Source: Desulfobacter postgatei 2ac9
GTDB lineage: Bacteria; Desulfobacterota; Desulfobacteria; Desulfobacterales; Desulfobacteraceae
NCBI RefSeq assembly: GCF_000233695.2
Contig: NZ_CM001488.1
Span: 16,549-80,548 of the forward strand
DNA: 64,000 nucleotides
Direction of reading: 5' to 3'
Shown: piece after piece, positions 35,948 to 44,950 of the stretch
How positions within the stretch are numbered: position 1 is the first letter of the stretch
How the letters are laid out: every line of letters begins with the position of its first letter
Notes under the pieces: generated by a model
Seen by the model: the letters and a program-made list of their open reading frames with translations, nothing else
The model's database searches: none
Told to the model about the DNA's origin: nothing
Position numbers and translations under genes: made by a program

Positions 35948-36449
35948 TATTTTGCCTTTACCGCCACCCCCAAAAATACTACCCTTGAAAAATTCGGCGT
36001 CAAACAGACTGACGGGCAATTTAAGCCCCTTTATTGATGTTGCAGCAGATCGGTTTAACAAAGGACTTGAACTTGAAGACCAAGACAAGGCCGACTTTAA
36101 GATCAAGGCCAAGCAGTTTGTCAAAATTTACGGGCAGATGGCCGCCATCATGCCCTTTGAGATTATCGAATGGGAAAAATTATTCTGGTTTCTAAAATTT
36201 TTAATCCCCAAATTAATCGTCAAGGACCCCAAGGCCGATGAAATTGATCAATTGCTCAACTCGGTTGACCTCTCTTCCTATGGATTGCAGCGGGTGAAAT
36301 TAAACCACCCCATCCGTCTGGATGAGGAAGAGACCATTGTTGAGCCCCAGAACCCAAATCCCCGAGGTGCCCACGGCGGGATGAACTCGAACTTTACAAA
36401 CTTCTGGCAGGCGATACCGCATTCAAGTCTGCCATGCAGCAAAGTTTAA
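35948..36449 (+). pseudogene. hsdR: hsdR remnant, type I restriction subunit
   Basis: YFAFTATPKNTTLEKFG is the superfamily-2 ATPase motif of HsdR, entered in frame from hsdS. After TDGQFKPLY a stop follows. In another frame the HsdR C-terminal region continues from about 36030: LELEDQDKADFKIKAKQF, EIIEWEKLFWFLKFLIPKLI and SSYGLQRVKLNHPIRLDEEE. The nuclease and the remaining motor motifs are absent. The end (about 36360-36449) drifts off family. This completes an hsdM-hsdS-hsdR order in which only scraps of each gene survive. Confidence 0.82.
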
Positions 36450-36473
36450 GACAAATTATGGAGGTATTATAAA

Positions 36474-37325
36474 ATGCATCAGTATGGTTACATCGGCCGC
36501 AAATTGCGGCTGCCGAAACTTCAAGATCAACCGGCAATCATTATTGCAACATTTGGCTCTTCTTCCAAAGGTCAGGCAGCCATGGACGAAGTTGAAGCCC
36601 AGCTTGCCGAAAATTTTGCCGATCATCAGATATACTGGGCATATACATCCGAGATCATCCGCAGGAAAAGAGGGCTGCCAAGTCTTCTGGAAACCCTGGC
36701 CAAAGTGGAGTCTGACGGGTATCGCAAAGCCGTTGTTCAGCCCCTGCAGGTTTTTCCCGGCACAGAGTATCAACAGGTCCGGGAGTCGTCTTTATATTTC
36801 CCCGGATTACGGGTGATCGTGGGTGAAACCCTGTGCCACCGGTGGAATTTCATCGAGGACGTCCTGGAAGAGGTGTCAGCGGATTTTCTTACCGGGAACA
36901 ACCAGATCAACCTGCTTGCCCTGCACGGCACACCTTTGGCGGCAGATCCGGTGAACATGATATATATAGGCATCAGTGATCTTGTCTCGGGTATGTATGA
37001 CAATGTTTATGCGGCCACGGTTGAAGGGGTTCCCAATATCCAAAGCGTTGCCGGCCGGATCAAAAAAGACCATGCCCGGACACCGTTTACCCGGATTCGC
37101 CTGATCCCCATGATGTTTCTGGCCGGCACACATGTGGAAGATGACCTCATGGGTGAGCAGGAGAGCTGGCGCACCAGGTTTGAAGCAATGGGAATGGAAG
37201 TGGACTGCCCCGCCATCACCTGCGGGGCGCAGGAATATTTCAAGGGACTTGCATTCAGAAAAGAGTGCATCCAATTTTTCTGCCAAAGACTCAAACGGGC
37301 ACTCGATATTATGAAACATTATTAA
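36474..37325 (+). CDS. cbiK: Sirohydrochlorin cobaltochelatase
   Basis: This 283-aa class II chelatase inserts Co2+ into sirohydrochlorin in anaerobic cobalamin synthesis. It starts with the family block AIIIATFGSSSKGQAAMDEV. The metal-site histidine is in NLLALHGTPLAADPVN, the acidic site in ATVEGVPNIQSV, and the second His region in FLAGTHVEDDLMGEQESW. The length matches CbiK of Desulfovibrio and Salmonella. There is no clear periplasmic signal peptide (MHQYGYIGRK...), unlike the heme-related CbiKP form. The ribosome site GGAGG is ideal. It would supply corrinoid for the MetH system at 20416. A chelation of Fe2+ instead of Co2+ cannot be excluded. Confidence 0.88.
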   Translation: MHQYGYIGRKLRLPKLQDQPAIIIATFGSSSKGQAAMDEVEAQLAENFADHQIYWAYTSEIIRRKRGLPSLLETLAKVESDGYRKAVVQPLQVFPGTEYQQVRESSLYFPGLRVIVGETLCHRWNFIEDVLEEVSADFLTGNNQINLLALHGTPLAADPVNMIYIGISDLVSGMYDNVYAATVEGVPNIQSVAGRIKKDHARTPFTRIRLIPMMFLAGTHVEDDLMGEQESWRTRFEAMGMEVDCPAITCGAQEYFKGLAFRKECIQFFCQRLKRALDIMKHY

Positions 37326-37335
37326 GGAAAACCCA

Positions 37336-37407
37336 ATGAAGAAGCTGTTTATCCCCGTCATAGGTGTAGGGCTTGCTATTATGAGCATGGCCCCCTGGAT
37401 TGTATAA
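37336..37407 (+). CDS. 23-codon hydrophobic peptide ORF after cbiK
   Basis: The frame MKKLFIPVIGVGLAIMSMAP (ending WIV) starts 11 bases after cbiK with AAGGAAAA upstream. It looks like a signal peptide or the beginning of a membrane protein that then stops. The next ATG overlaps its stop. It may be a truncated remnant; real translation is unproved. Confidence 0.25.
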   Translation: MKKLFIPVIGVGLAIMSMAPWIV

Positions 37408-37517
37408 TGATCCAGCAAGAGGCATTAGGGCTTGACCAAACAAATGGGAACATCTTTATTACATCGGAAAAAGCCTTTGGACCCATTTATGTGGTTGAGC
37501 CCCTGAGTCCTCATTAA
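37407..37517 (+). CDS. 36-codon ORF overlapping the previous stop
   Basis: This frame (MIQQEALGLDQTNGNIFITS, then EKAFGPIYVVEPLSPH) starts within the stop codon of the previous ORF in ATAATGA. It has no recognised family and no separate ribosome site. Together with the 23-codon ORF it could be a frameshifted leftover of one small secreted protein. Low confidence. Confidence 0.2.
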   Translation: MIQQEALGLDQTNGNIFITSEKAFGPIYVVEPLSPH

Positions 37518-37879
37518 GCAAAGATATTATCCGGCTTATAGGGATGAGTACCCTCGATCACCTCAACCCCTGATTTTGCCTTGATTTTTTTAATGATTGT
37601 ATCTTTATGGGGACAGTGATCAGTAATACAGGGGGCAATATGAATCTTGGTTACTTTTTCGCCCATGGGTTTATTCCACAGACTCACCTGGGCCAGCCGG
37701 GTGACAATAGTGGCCCCGGGACAGTCGCCGCAATTGATCATCCCCATGATCTCTGCGTCACTCTCCTTGTAAGCCGCAAATTCACCTTCTTTGCGGTTAA
37801 AGCCCACCAGGCATCTGCTGCATCCGATACAAACATCATCCATCGCTTTTTTACAACCTACAATTAATATTTTTTCCAT
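37514..37879 (-). CDS. CGGC-domain cysteine-rich protein
   Basis: This 121-aa protein has the CGGC domain, probably binding metal through its cysteines. It starts KILIVGCKKAMDDVCIGCSR, has the central MINCGDCPGATIVTRL and a later IAPCITDHCPHKDTIIKKI. Family members occur widely in anaerobes and their role is not established; metal binding is inferred from the cysteine spacing. An AGGAGAG ribosome site precedes the ATG. It faces the small ORFs after cbiK. Confidence 0.85.
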   Translation of the reverse strand: MEKILIVGCKKAMDDVCIGCSRCLVGFNRKEGEFAAYKESDAEIMGMINCGDCPGATIVTRLAQVSLWNKPMGEKVTKIHIAPCITDHCPHKDTIIKKIKAKSGVEVIEGTHPYKPDNIFA

Positions 37880-38150
37880 TTCTTTCTCTCCTTTACTATT
37901 GGGATTAAAAATTTGCTCAAACTCACAGGGAAGAACTTAACGCAAAAAATACGCCACATAAAAGAACAATCATCGGACAAATAAAATTAAATCATATTTT
38001 CAATATATTATCATTATACCGTAATAATTCTTATTTTCCTGAAGCAAAAACCGTATCATGAACCAGAACCACCAAGTCGCACAGATGCAACCCTTGTTTG
38101 AATTCAAGAGCGGCTGATGCAATTTTTATTTCACGAAATATAGGCAATTT
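37880..38150. promoter_or_regulatory. Divergent AT-rich spacer
   Basis: This region between the CGGC gene and the CarS fusion gene is very AT-rich in its first half (37960-38040) and must carry both promoters. No convincing -35/-10 pair was found. If the fusion protein starts at 38319 the spacer is 440 bases. Confidence 0.35.
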
Positions 38151-39794
38151 TTGCTCATATCTAACCGATGGCCAATTGCTCCTATTTTTTCTGAGATGAT
38201 TATCTTCGTGGTATTGATTTTTATGTTAGTGAATTATATTAACGATATACAAGCAATTAGAAAAAAGCAATCGTCTTATTTCATTGTTTGTTGTGGTAAA
38301 AATTTTAAAAAAAGCTTAATGGATACGTTCAACAAAATCTTGAGCAGTCCAAATATACTTTTCAGGGGGCACAGACTGATTGCCAATCTTAAATTTTTAA
38401 TTCTTCTTTGGGGAATCAACCTGATACCGGTCTTTCTGGCCTATCTCATGGAGGAAAAATGGGATACCCCGGTTGACAGGGGTATACAGCTGCGTGACGG
38501 ACAGCCTCTTCTGGGCAACCACAAAACCGTCCGGGGGGTGGTCGGAGGGGTCTTGGCCGGCGGTGCTGGTGCCCTCATCCTAAACCTGCCACTATGGTTT
38601 GGGGTGTCGATCGGGATACTTAGTATGGCCGGGGATCTTTTGAACAGCTTTATTAAACGGCGCATGGGCAAAACCGAGGGTCAGGAATTCCCTGTCATGG
38701 ACCAGTTCCTGGAAGGGGTATTGCCCTTGGTAGTCCTGGCCCCCATTGCCCAGGTCTCCTTGGTCGGCGGGATATTCATTCTTCTGATTTTTGTTGCCAC
38801 GGCCCATGCCGGTGCCAAATTCCTGAACCAGGTTCTGACATCAGAGCCATTTGCAGGATACACTCGACGACTGAGGTATAGGACCCGGTTCCGGGAGTGG
38901 CGTGGTTGTCAGACGATCGGATATCCTTTTCATCCCATCATCAACATAGAGCGGACCCTGTATTATCACCTCTTCATGAAAACAGTGTTCAAAGGCCTGG
39001 GGCTATATGAACGAGGAAAGCAGAACGCCTTGGATATAGCTTGCAGGGAACTGGAGTTTGTTTTCCCGGACCTTCCCCCGGGCTTCGATCGATATACGAT
39101 CTTATTCATATCTGACCTTCACCTGGATTGTATGGAGGGACTTACTGAAAAGGCCAGAGAGATTGTGTATAAATTGAGTCCGGATCTCTGCATCCTTGGC
39201 GGGGATTATCGGACCGAAACCTGGGGTTCCTATTCTATAGCTTTAGAGAACATCAAAAATCTGCTTGCCGATATCTGCCCCAAAGACGGAATTTTTGCGG
39301 TTCTGGGCAATCATGACTGCCTGGAAATGGTCGCCCCGCTGCGGAAAACAGGGGTAAGGTTCCTGGTTAATGATAATGCTGTCATTGAGAGGTCAGGAGA
39401 CCGAATATGGATCGCAGGAGTAGATGATCCCTATTACTTTGAGGGTCATGACCTTGAAGATGCATTTATTGGTATTCCGGAAAACGGTTTTTCCATCCTG
39501 GCGGCCCATACTCCGGCGATTTACAAAGCTGCGGCGGGCTTCGGTCCCAAGCTCTACCTCTGCGGCCACACCCATGGCGGCCAAGTGCAGATTCCTGGAA
39601 TCGGACCGGTGATCACGCATGCCAGGGTGCCCCGAAAAATGGTCTATGGCCAATGGCAGTTCGATTCCATGATGGGGTATACCAGTTCAGGATTAGGCAC
39701 TTCCGGCCTTCCGGTCCGCTTCGGCTGCCGGGGAGAAGTGGTCCTGATCCGTCTGAAAAGAGGAATAAAGCAACCTATTCGACCGAGTGAATAG
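38151..39794 (+). CDS. CDP-archaeol synthase-like (CarS) domain fused to metallophosphoesterase
   Basis: This two-part protein has up to 547 aa. The first part (about 80-240) is the membrane domain DUF46/CarS, which makes CDP-activated lipid. It has LLWGINLIPVFLAYL, a loop with QLRDGQPLLGNHKTVRGVVG and hydrophobic segments at VSIGILSMAGDLL and VSLVGGIFILLIFVATAHAG. The second part (about 310-540) is a calcineurin-like phosphoesterase: LFISDLHLDC, ILGGDYRTETWG, VLGNHDCLEM, AAHTPAIY and LYLCGHTHGGQVQIPG, the metal ligands in order, as in YkuE/YaeI-type membrane-associated enzymes. The fusion is unusual; a lipid head-group or UDP-lipid role is inferred. The start is uncertain: TTG 38151, ATG 38196 or ATG 38319 (MDTFNKILSS). 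The P-type ATPase gene follows. Confidence 0.72.
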   Translation: MLISNRWPIAPIFSEMIIFVVLIFMLVNYINDIQAIRKKQSSYFIVCCGKNFKKSLMDTFNKILSSPNILFRGHRLIANLKFLILLWGINLIPVFLAYLMEEKWDTPVDRGIQLRDGQPLLGNHKTVRGVVGGVLAGGAGALILNLPLWFGVSIGILSMAGDLLNSFIKRRMGKTEGQEFPVMDQFLEGVLPLVVLAPIAQVSLVGGIFILLIFVATAHAGAKFLNQVLTSEPFAGYTRRLRYRTRFREWRGCQTIGYPFHPIINIERTLYYHLFMKTVFKGLGLYERGKQNALDIACRELEFVFPDLPPGFDRYTILFISDLHLDCMEGLTEKAREIVYKLSPDLCILGGDYRTETWGSYSIALENIKNLLADICPKDGIFAVLGNHDCLEMVAPLRKTGVRFLVNDNAVIERSGDRIWIAGVDDPYYFEGHDLEDAFIGIPENGFSILAAHTPAIYKAAAGFGPKLYLCGHTHGGQVQIPGIGPVITHARVPRKMVYGQWQFDSMMGYTSSGLGTSGLPVRFGCRGEVVLIRLKRGIKQPIRPSE

Positions 39795-39830
39795 AGATGT
39801 GTTACCATTTATTTGAAAGAAACTGAAAAC

Positions 39831-42479
39831 ATGATCTATTATCGTGAAACCATTGAAACCGTTTTATCGCATTTGAAAGTTACCCGGCACGGGCTTGATG
39901 AGAAGGAGGTTGAGGCCAGAAGGGAACAGCACGGCCTGAACCAACTGGAAGTCGACACTTCGATAAATCCTTTGCTGGTTTTTATCGACCAATTCAAGAA
40001 TTTTATTATCTATATCCTGCTGTTTGCCGTGGTATTTTCCCTTCTTATCGGCGAATATGTGGATTCGATCATTATTCTGATAATCCTGCTCACCAATGCC
40101 TTTATTGGATTTTTTCAGGAACTAAGCGCACATAAATCTCTGGAATCACTAAAAAAAATGACAACAATCCAGACAACCGTAATCCGTGACGGCGTTCGCA
40201 AAATGATTGATGCAAAATACCTGGTGCCGGGTGACATATTTTATCTTGAAGCAGGTGATAAAGTGCCGGCCGACGGCAGGATAATCAATGCGGTGCGCCT
40301 TAAGATTGAAGAGTCTGTGCTCACCGGCGAGAGTGTTCCGGTTGAAAAAACCGATGCGCCCATAAATGCCGACGTGCAAATGGGTTCGCAAACCAATATG
40401 CTTTTTGCCTCAACAGCAGTTGTTACGGGTAACACCCTTGCGGTTGCCATTTCAACCGGCATGCAGACCCAGATCGGCAGAATAACCTCGCTCATTAAAG
40501 AAGCCAAAGAGGAAATGACGCCCCTACAGAGGCGGCTGGACGTTTTCGGGCGCAAGCTGGGGTATGCTATTTTGTTCATTTGCTTTGTCGTTTTTTTAGC
40601 ATATTTTACCAAGGAGTTCATGGGGCATGGAACGATTTCCGGCCACACCTTTATCGCCTTTGCCTTTATCGCCATAAGCCTTGCTGTGGCTGCGGTGCCG
40701 ACCGCCTTACCCGCTGTGGTTACCATCGCTCTGAGTGTCGGCGTCAAGCGTCTGCTCAGGAAAAAAGCCCTGGTTCGCAAATTGTCTTCCGTGGAAACAC
40801 TCGGCAGTTGCGATATTATCTGTACCGATAAGACCGGTACCCTTACCGAGAATCAGATGACCGTTCGCCATGCCTGGACCTTTGACTCGGAGGCGTCCTT
40901 GACCGGGGCCGGCTATAATCCGCAAGGAGAGCTTTCACAATCCCTGAATCCGCTCTTGTTTCATATAGGATTTGTCTGTAATAATGCCACGCTGAATCAA
41001 AAAGAGGGTACCTGGATGGTCACCGGTGATCCAACTGAGGCAGCCTTGATTGTAAGCGCCATCAAATCAGGTTACGAGGGCTTGGACCAATTTATCAGAA
41101 AAGATGAGCTGCCTTTTGATTCCGGTCGAAAACTCATGAGTGTTCTCACCGAAAGAAACGAAAAGAAAATGGTCCTCACCAAAGGGGCGCCGGATCAGAT
41201 CCTCAAACGCTGTCAATATGTTTTGATTGATGGAAAACCGGAGAGAATAGATGAGAGAATGAGGGCGCAGGTCATTGAACAAAACGATATTTATGCATCC
41301 CGGGCCCTGCGGGTTTTGGCCTTTGCATACAAAGAAGTACGGTCGGAAAAAGAGTTTAATGAAGATGATCTTGTTTTTGTCGGCCTGCAGGCCATGATTG
41401 ATCCGCCCAGGCCCGATGTGATCGAAGCGATCAAGAAGACACAGGGGGCAGGGATCAGGACCATCATGATCACCGGGGATTATAAGGAAACCGCCAAGGC
41501 CATCGGCAGGGAGATCGGTATTGTCGGCAAGGTTTTGACCGGTGATGATATCGAAACCATGACCGATAAAGACCTGGAGGGTGTATTAAAGGATGAAACA
41601 AATATTTTTGCCCGGGTGATGCCTGAACACAAGCAGCGCATTGTGAGTTCACTGCAGCAACTCGGTCATATGGTGGCCATGACTGGTGACGGCGTGAATG
41701 ATGCCCCGGCATTGAAAAAGGCAAATATCGGCATTGCCGTGGGCAGCGGCACCGATGTTGCCAAAGATGCTTCGGATTTTGTTTTGCTTGATGACAGCTT
41801 TACTCATATTGTCAATGCAATTGAAGAAGGCCGGGGGATCTACGACAATATTCAGAAATCCATCATGTTGCTTCTTTCCGGCAATGTCGGTGAAGTGCTC
41901 ATTATTTTTCTGGCCGCCGTTTTCGGATTGAACCTGCCGCTTACTGCGATTTTACTGCTCTGGATTAATATGGTGACCGACGGCGCTCCGGCCCTAGCTT
42001 ACAGTGTTGATCCATATGGGCATAATATCATGCACCGCAAGCCCAAACCCCTGAACGAGGGTATTCTGCCTGTGCAACACTTGACGCTTATCTGTGTCCT
42101 CGGCGTTATTGGTACTGTTATCGCTCTTTTTCTATTCGAACGTTTTGGCGGAAATTCATCTGTGGAGGAAGAGTTACGATTGGCGCAGACCATGGTTTTT
42201 AATTTTGTTGTACTCTACGAGACTATTCTGGTTTTTATTATTCGCAAAAGTTACAAAGTGCCGTTATTTTCCAACGGCTGGGTCTGGGCCTCGGTTGCAC
42301 TTTCCCTGGGGCTCCAGGCATTGCTCATGTATACGCCGCTTTATGATTTATTCAAGATAGTGCCGCTGGGCATGTCCGAAATCGGCTGGCAGGCCCTTGG
42401 CGGCGTGGCCTTTTACGCTATGTTTCTGATCTATCATTATGTTAGTTCAGCTTTCCTGTTTAAAAAATCGGAGTTTTAG
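39831..42479 (+). CDS. Cation-transporting P-type ATPase
   Basis: This protein of about 882 aa is a P2-type (Ca2+/cation) pump of the inner membrane. The actuator motif is LTGESVPVEK, the membrane-helix-4 motif AAVPTALPAVVTI (in place of PEGLP), the phosphorylation site CDKTGTLTENQMTV (as ICTDKTGT), the nucleotide-binding FDSGRKLMSVL and LTKGAPDQIL, and the hinge AMTGDGVNDAPALKKANIG. Hydrophobic C-terminal helices complete about ten membrane segments. The PTALP variant and the full helix set suggest Ca2+, Mg2+ or Na+ rather than heavy metals, but specificity cannot be fixed. The first possible start is a TTG at 39813; the ATG at 39831 is preferred. It lies 36 bases after the CarS fusion gene and is probably in one operon with it. 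Confidence 0.9.
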   Translation: MIYYRETIETVLSHLKVTRHGLDEKEVEARREQHGLNQLEVDTSINPLLVFIDQFKNFIIYILLFAVVFSLLIGEYVDSIIILIILLTNAFIGFFQELSAHKSLESLKKMTTIQTTVIRDGVRKMIDAKYLVPGDIFYLEAGDKVPADGRIINAVRLKIEESVLTGESVPVEKTDAPINADVQMGSQTNMLFASTAVVTGNTLAVAISTGMQTQIGRITSLIKEAKEEMTPLQRRLDVFGRKLGYAILFICFVVFLAYFTKEFMGHGTISGHTFIAFAFIAISLAVAAVPTALPAVVTIALSVGVKRLLRKKALVRKLSSVETLGSCDIICTDKTGTLTENQMTVRHAWTFDSEASLTGAGYNPQGELSQSLNPLLFHIGFVCNNATLNQKEGTWMVTGDPTEAALIVSAIKSGYEGLDQFIRKDELPFDSGRKLMSVLTERNEKKMVLTKGAPDQILKRCQYVLIDGKPERIDERMRAQVIEQNDIYASRALRVLAFAYKEVRSEKEFNEDDLVFVGLQAMIDPPRPDVIEAIKKTQGAGIRTIMITGDYKETAKAIGREIGIVGKVLTGDDIETMTDKDLEGVLKDETNIFARVMPEHKQRIVSSLQQLGHMVAMTGDGVNDAPALKKANIGIAVGSGTDVAKDASDFVLLDDSFTHIVNAIEEGRGIYDNIQKSIMLLLSGNVGEVLIIFLAAVFGLNLPLTAILLLWINMVTDGAPALAYSVDPYGHNIMHRKPKPLNEGILPVQHLTLICVLGVIGTVIALFLFERFGGNSSVEEELRLAQTMVFNFVVLYETILVFIIRKSYKVPLFSNGWVWASVALSLGLQALLMYTPLYDLFKIVPLGMSEIGWQALGGVAFYAMFLIYHYVSSAFLFKKSEF

Positions 42480-42564
42480 TGCCTTACTCCTCAGTTTCTG
42501 AAACAAAAACAAGAGCTTTTAGAATTCCTTTCTTCTTGTTTCCAGTTTCTATTCTCTATTTTCT

Positions 42565-42590
42565 GCGGCTCAGCCGCCTTAGCGTTTTTC
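42565..42590 (+). terminator. Hairpin terminator after the P-type ATPase
   Basis: GCGGCT, one loop base, AGCCGC (42565-42577) followed by CTTAGCGTTTTTC. It lies between convergent genes (ATPase plus, darP minus). The tiny loop is odd; the effective stem may be shorter. Confidence 0.45.
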
Positions 42591-42595
42591 TGATT

Positions 42596-43126
42596 TTAAA
42601 TCCAGGAAACTATTTCCTGCAATGCCTGAAACGATTTTGAATTTTTTTTCTGACTGGATATATCCTTGTTGGCATTCCGGATCAGTTGTCTTAACTGCTG
42701 GCGGTCTATATCTGGAGCGGCTGACAGAATTGTCTCCATGGCGTCATCATCCCAGGCCAGCAACCTGTCCAAAACACCCTGAATGTTTTTGTCGGCTTGT
42801 GGATCAATTTCGGGTTTGGGGCTGTAAATACCGGTAGGGGCTGATTTTAACCGTTCAAGTGTATCCAGAATCGCTTCCTGGTCCACCTGCCTCATCAGGG
42901 TGCCGATGTACTGTCTGTGGCGCCTGGCTGCCACATTGGCGGTGATGGATTTTGCCTCGACCAGGGCCTTGAACAGTTCGGGATCAAGGTCGAGCAATTC
43001 AAGCTGGCTGACGGAAAGCAGGCTTAAATCCTCTCCAAGCTTCTGAAGGTTTTCCGCCATCTTTTTTTTCTTTGTTTTGCTCAGGGGCAGTGGCGCATCA
43101 GGTGTATTGTCTGGGGGTAAAGTCAT
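42596..43126 (-). CDS. darP: Ribosome-associated factor DarP/YjgA (DUF615)
   Basis: This 176-aa protein belongs to the YjgA/DarP family, which binds late 50S assembly intermediates. It has an acidic-basic start, SKTKKKKMAENLQKLGEDLS, and central LLDLDPELFKALVEAKSIT. The helix RRHRQYIGTLMRQVDQEAIL is the family signature. The C-terminal part ends RQQLRQLIRNANKD. The length is standard. It is a single gene on the minus strand, converging on the ATPase. Confidence 0.85.
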   Translation of the reverse strand: MTLPPDNTPDAPLPLSKTKKKKMAENLQKLGEDLSLLSVSQLELLDLDPELFKALVEAKSITANVAARRHRQYIGTLMRQVDQEAILDTLERLKSAPTGIYSPKPEIDPQADKNIQGVLDRLLAWDDDAMETILSAAPDIDRQQLRQLIRNANKDISSQKKNSKSFQALQEIVSWI

Positions 43127-43268
43127 TTTCGGAATCTACGCTTTTCTAAATAAAAAGGCAATTTTTTTTACTTGATTTTTACGCAATCTTGCGTCCAAAC
43201 AACATTAAAGCATCTCTATTGCGCAAACCATTGATATGCCGCCGTCGCAAAGCGTGGCAAGGCCTAAA

Positions 43269-43823
43269 TTAAAACCCAAACTCATCAGCCCAGGCGGAGA
43301 AGCGTTTTGCATGGCCAGGATTCAGTTTGGCAAGGGATTTTTCAATCTTTTTCCGGGTCATAACGATATCTCGTTTCTTCGGGCTTTTTGAATAGAATTT
43401 GTCTGCACAACAGATGATTTTCTCTTCCAGTGAGACAGGTACCATATCCCTGTGGGGCAGGGGCAAATCCGCTTCAATAATATTTTCAAGGGTGATGCCG
43501 GCCCCGGTATGGCGTTCGGACACAAGGCCAAATTCGCGGGGCAGGCCCAACCCGTCTAAAAGTTCACGTCCAAGGTATCCGTGACACACATAGGGGTAAT
43601 CACCTGCACAGCCGATTTTCGGAGAATTGGTTTTAAAAATGCCTATGTCATGGAGCATGGCTGCCTTTTCTATGAAGTCCATGTTCGGGTTCAGGTGGGC
43701 AACGCCCTTTGCGATCTCCAGGCTTTTGTCGGCCACCTGTCTACTATGCGCCATCAGAATGGCAAACAGATTTGAATCAGGGTCATAAAATTGCCTGATA
43801 ATTTCCACTGGGTCGATCTGCAT
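43269..43823 (-). CDS. HD-domain phosphohydrolase
   Basis: This 184-aa protein has a small HD domain. A helix precedes HSRQVADKSLEIAKG (first His), then AAMLHDIGIFKT (the HD pair), and further histidines in VCHGYLGREL and SERHTGAGI. The Asp ligand is in IICCADKFYSKSPK. Such stand-alone HD proteins act on nucleotides or related phosphates, and this one resembles the uncharacterised HDIG family. It lies 22 bases downstream of the prfB stop and may be co-transcribed with it. Function unknown. Confidence 0.82.
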   Translation of the reverse strand: MQIDPVEIIRQFYDPDSNLFAILMAHSRQVADKSLEIAKGVAHLNPNMDFIEKAAMLHDIGIFKTNSPKIGCAGDYPYVCHGYLGRELLDGLGLPREFGLVSERHTGAGITLENIIEADLPLPHRDMVPVSLEEKIICCADKFYSKSPKKRDIVMTRKKIEKSLAKLNPGHAKRFSAWADEFGF

Positions 43824-43845
43824 AAAAATATTAAAACCCTTTCTG

Positions 43846-44950
43846 CTATCTATTCTGGGAGTTGGATAGCAACACCCCTTCGATAAAGGGGTCTATATCT
43901 CCGTTCAGCACCCGGTCCACATCCCCGATCTCAAGGTCGATACGATGGTCTTTTACCATTCTATACGGATGCAGCACATAGGAGCGGATCTGGCTGCCCC
44001 AGGCATTATCATCCTTGCCGTCATGCAGGCTCTGCTTTTTCTGCTCCTGCTTCTGCTTTTCCAGCTGATAAAGACGGGATTTAAGCACTTTCATGGCAAT
44101 TTCCCTGTTTCGATGCTGAGAAGATTCCTGCTGACACTGGACCACGACACCCGTAGGGAAATGGGTGATGCGCACGGCTGAACTGGTTTTGTTGACGTGC
44201 TGGCCGCCTGCCCCGCTGGCCCTATACACATCAATGCGCAGATCCCCTTCGTCAATATCTATATTGATTTCATCCTTGATCTCGGGATAGACAAAGACCG
44301 CCGCAAAGGAGGTCTGGCGTTTGCCACTGGCGTTAAACGGAGAGATCCGGACCAGGCGATGCACCCCGGATTCGGCTTTCATAAATCCGTAGCAGTTAGG
44401 GCCGGAAACATAAAGGGTTACCCCCTTGATACCGGCTTCATCTCCCTCCTGGTAGTCTATGATCCGGCAATTGTACCCCTTTTTATCGATCCACCGGGTA
44501 TACATCCGGAACAGCATTTCCGCCCAGTCCTGGGAATCCGTTCCCCCGGCACCGGCATTGATGGAGACAATCGCATCCCTGGCATCATCCTCCCCGTCAA
44601 GCGTAATCTCCAGAGAAAATCGCTTTACCTTTTTCTCCAGATCGGCCAGCATCTGCGCGGCTTCCTCTTCAGCCGCCTTATCCGACTCTTCCCTTGCCAG
44701 TTCCAACAGCACGTCCACATCCTCAATCTCTGAAAATATGGCATTGCAGGTGTCAATAAGGGCGGCGATGGTGGTGCGCTCCTTTAACATCTCGGTGGCT
44801 TTGTCCGGATCATTCCAGAAGTCTTCTTTGGCAATGAGAAGCTCAAGTTCCCGAAGGCGTTTTTCCTTTACAGGGAGGTCAAAGATACTCCTTAAGGCGG
44901 TTGGCTTTAGCAGTGATGGAAGAGATGATCTGTTTGTATTCTACACTCAT
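43846..44950 (-). CDS. prfB: Peptide chain release factor 2, with programmed +1 frameshift
   Basis: Release factor RF2 recognises UGA and UAA and triggers peptide release. Two frames are joined. Frame 1 from ATG at 44950 codes MSVEYKQIISSITAKANRLK then EYL and reaches TGA at 44881-44879. A +1 shift over the U of UGA continues as DLPVKEKRLRELELLIAKED to the stop at 43846, total about 367 aa. The tripeptide anticodon region is RISPFNASGKRQTSF (SPF) and the catalytic loop is RASGAGGQHVNKTSSAV (GGQ). The frameshift site has the classic form: AAGGAG, three bases, CTT TGA C. The ATG overlaps the lnt stop (TAATG). The HD gene follows. Confidence 0.95.
44879..44893 (-). promoter_or_regulatory. Programmed +1 frameshift site of prfB
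   Basis: On the minus strand: SD-like AAGGAG (44893-44888), TAT, CTT (44884-44882), the stop TGA (44881-44879) and then C. This is the RF2 autoregulation element: low RF2 allows slippage past UGA and more RF2 is made. Confidence 0.93.

Noticed and set aside
36484-36816. 110-codon plus ORF overlapping cbiK
   Set aside because: Other frame of cbiK, which is unambiguous.
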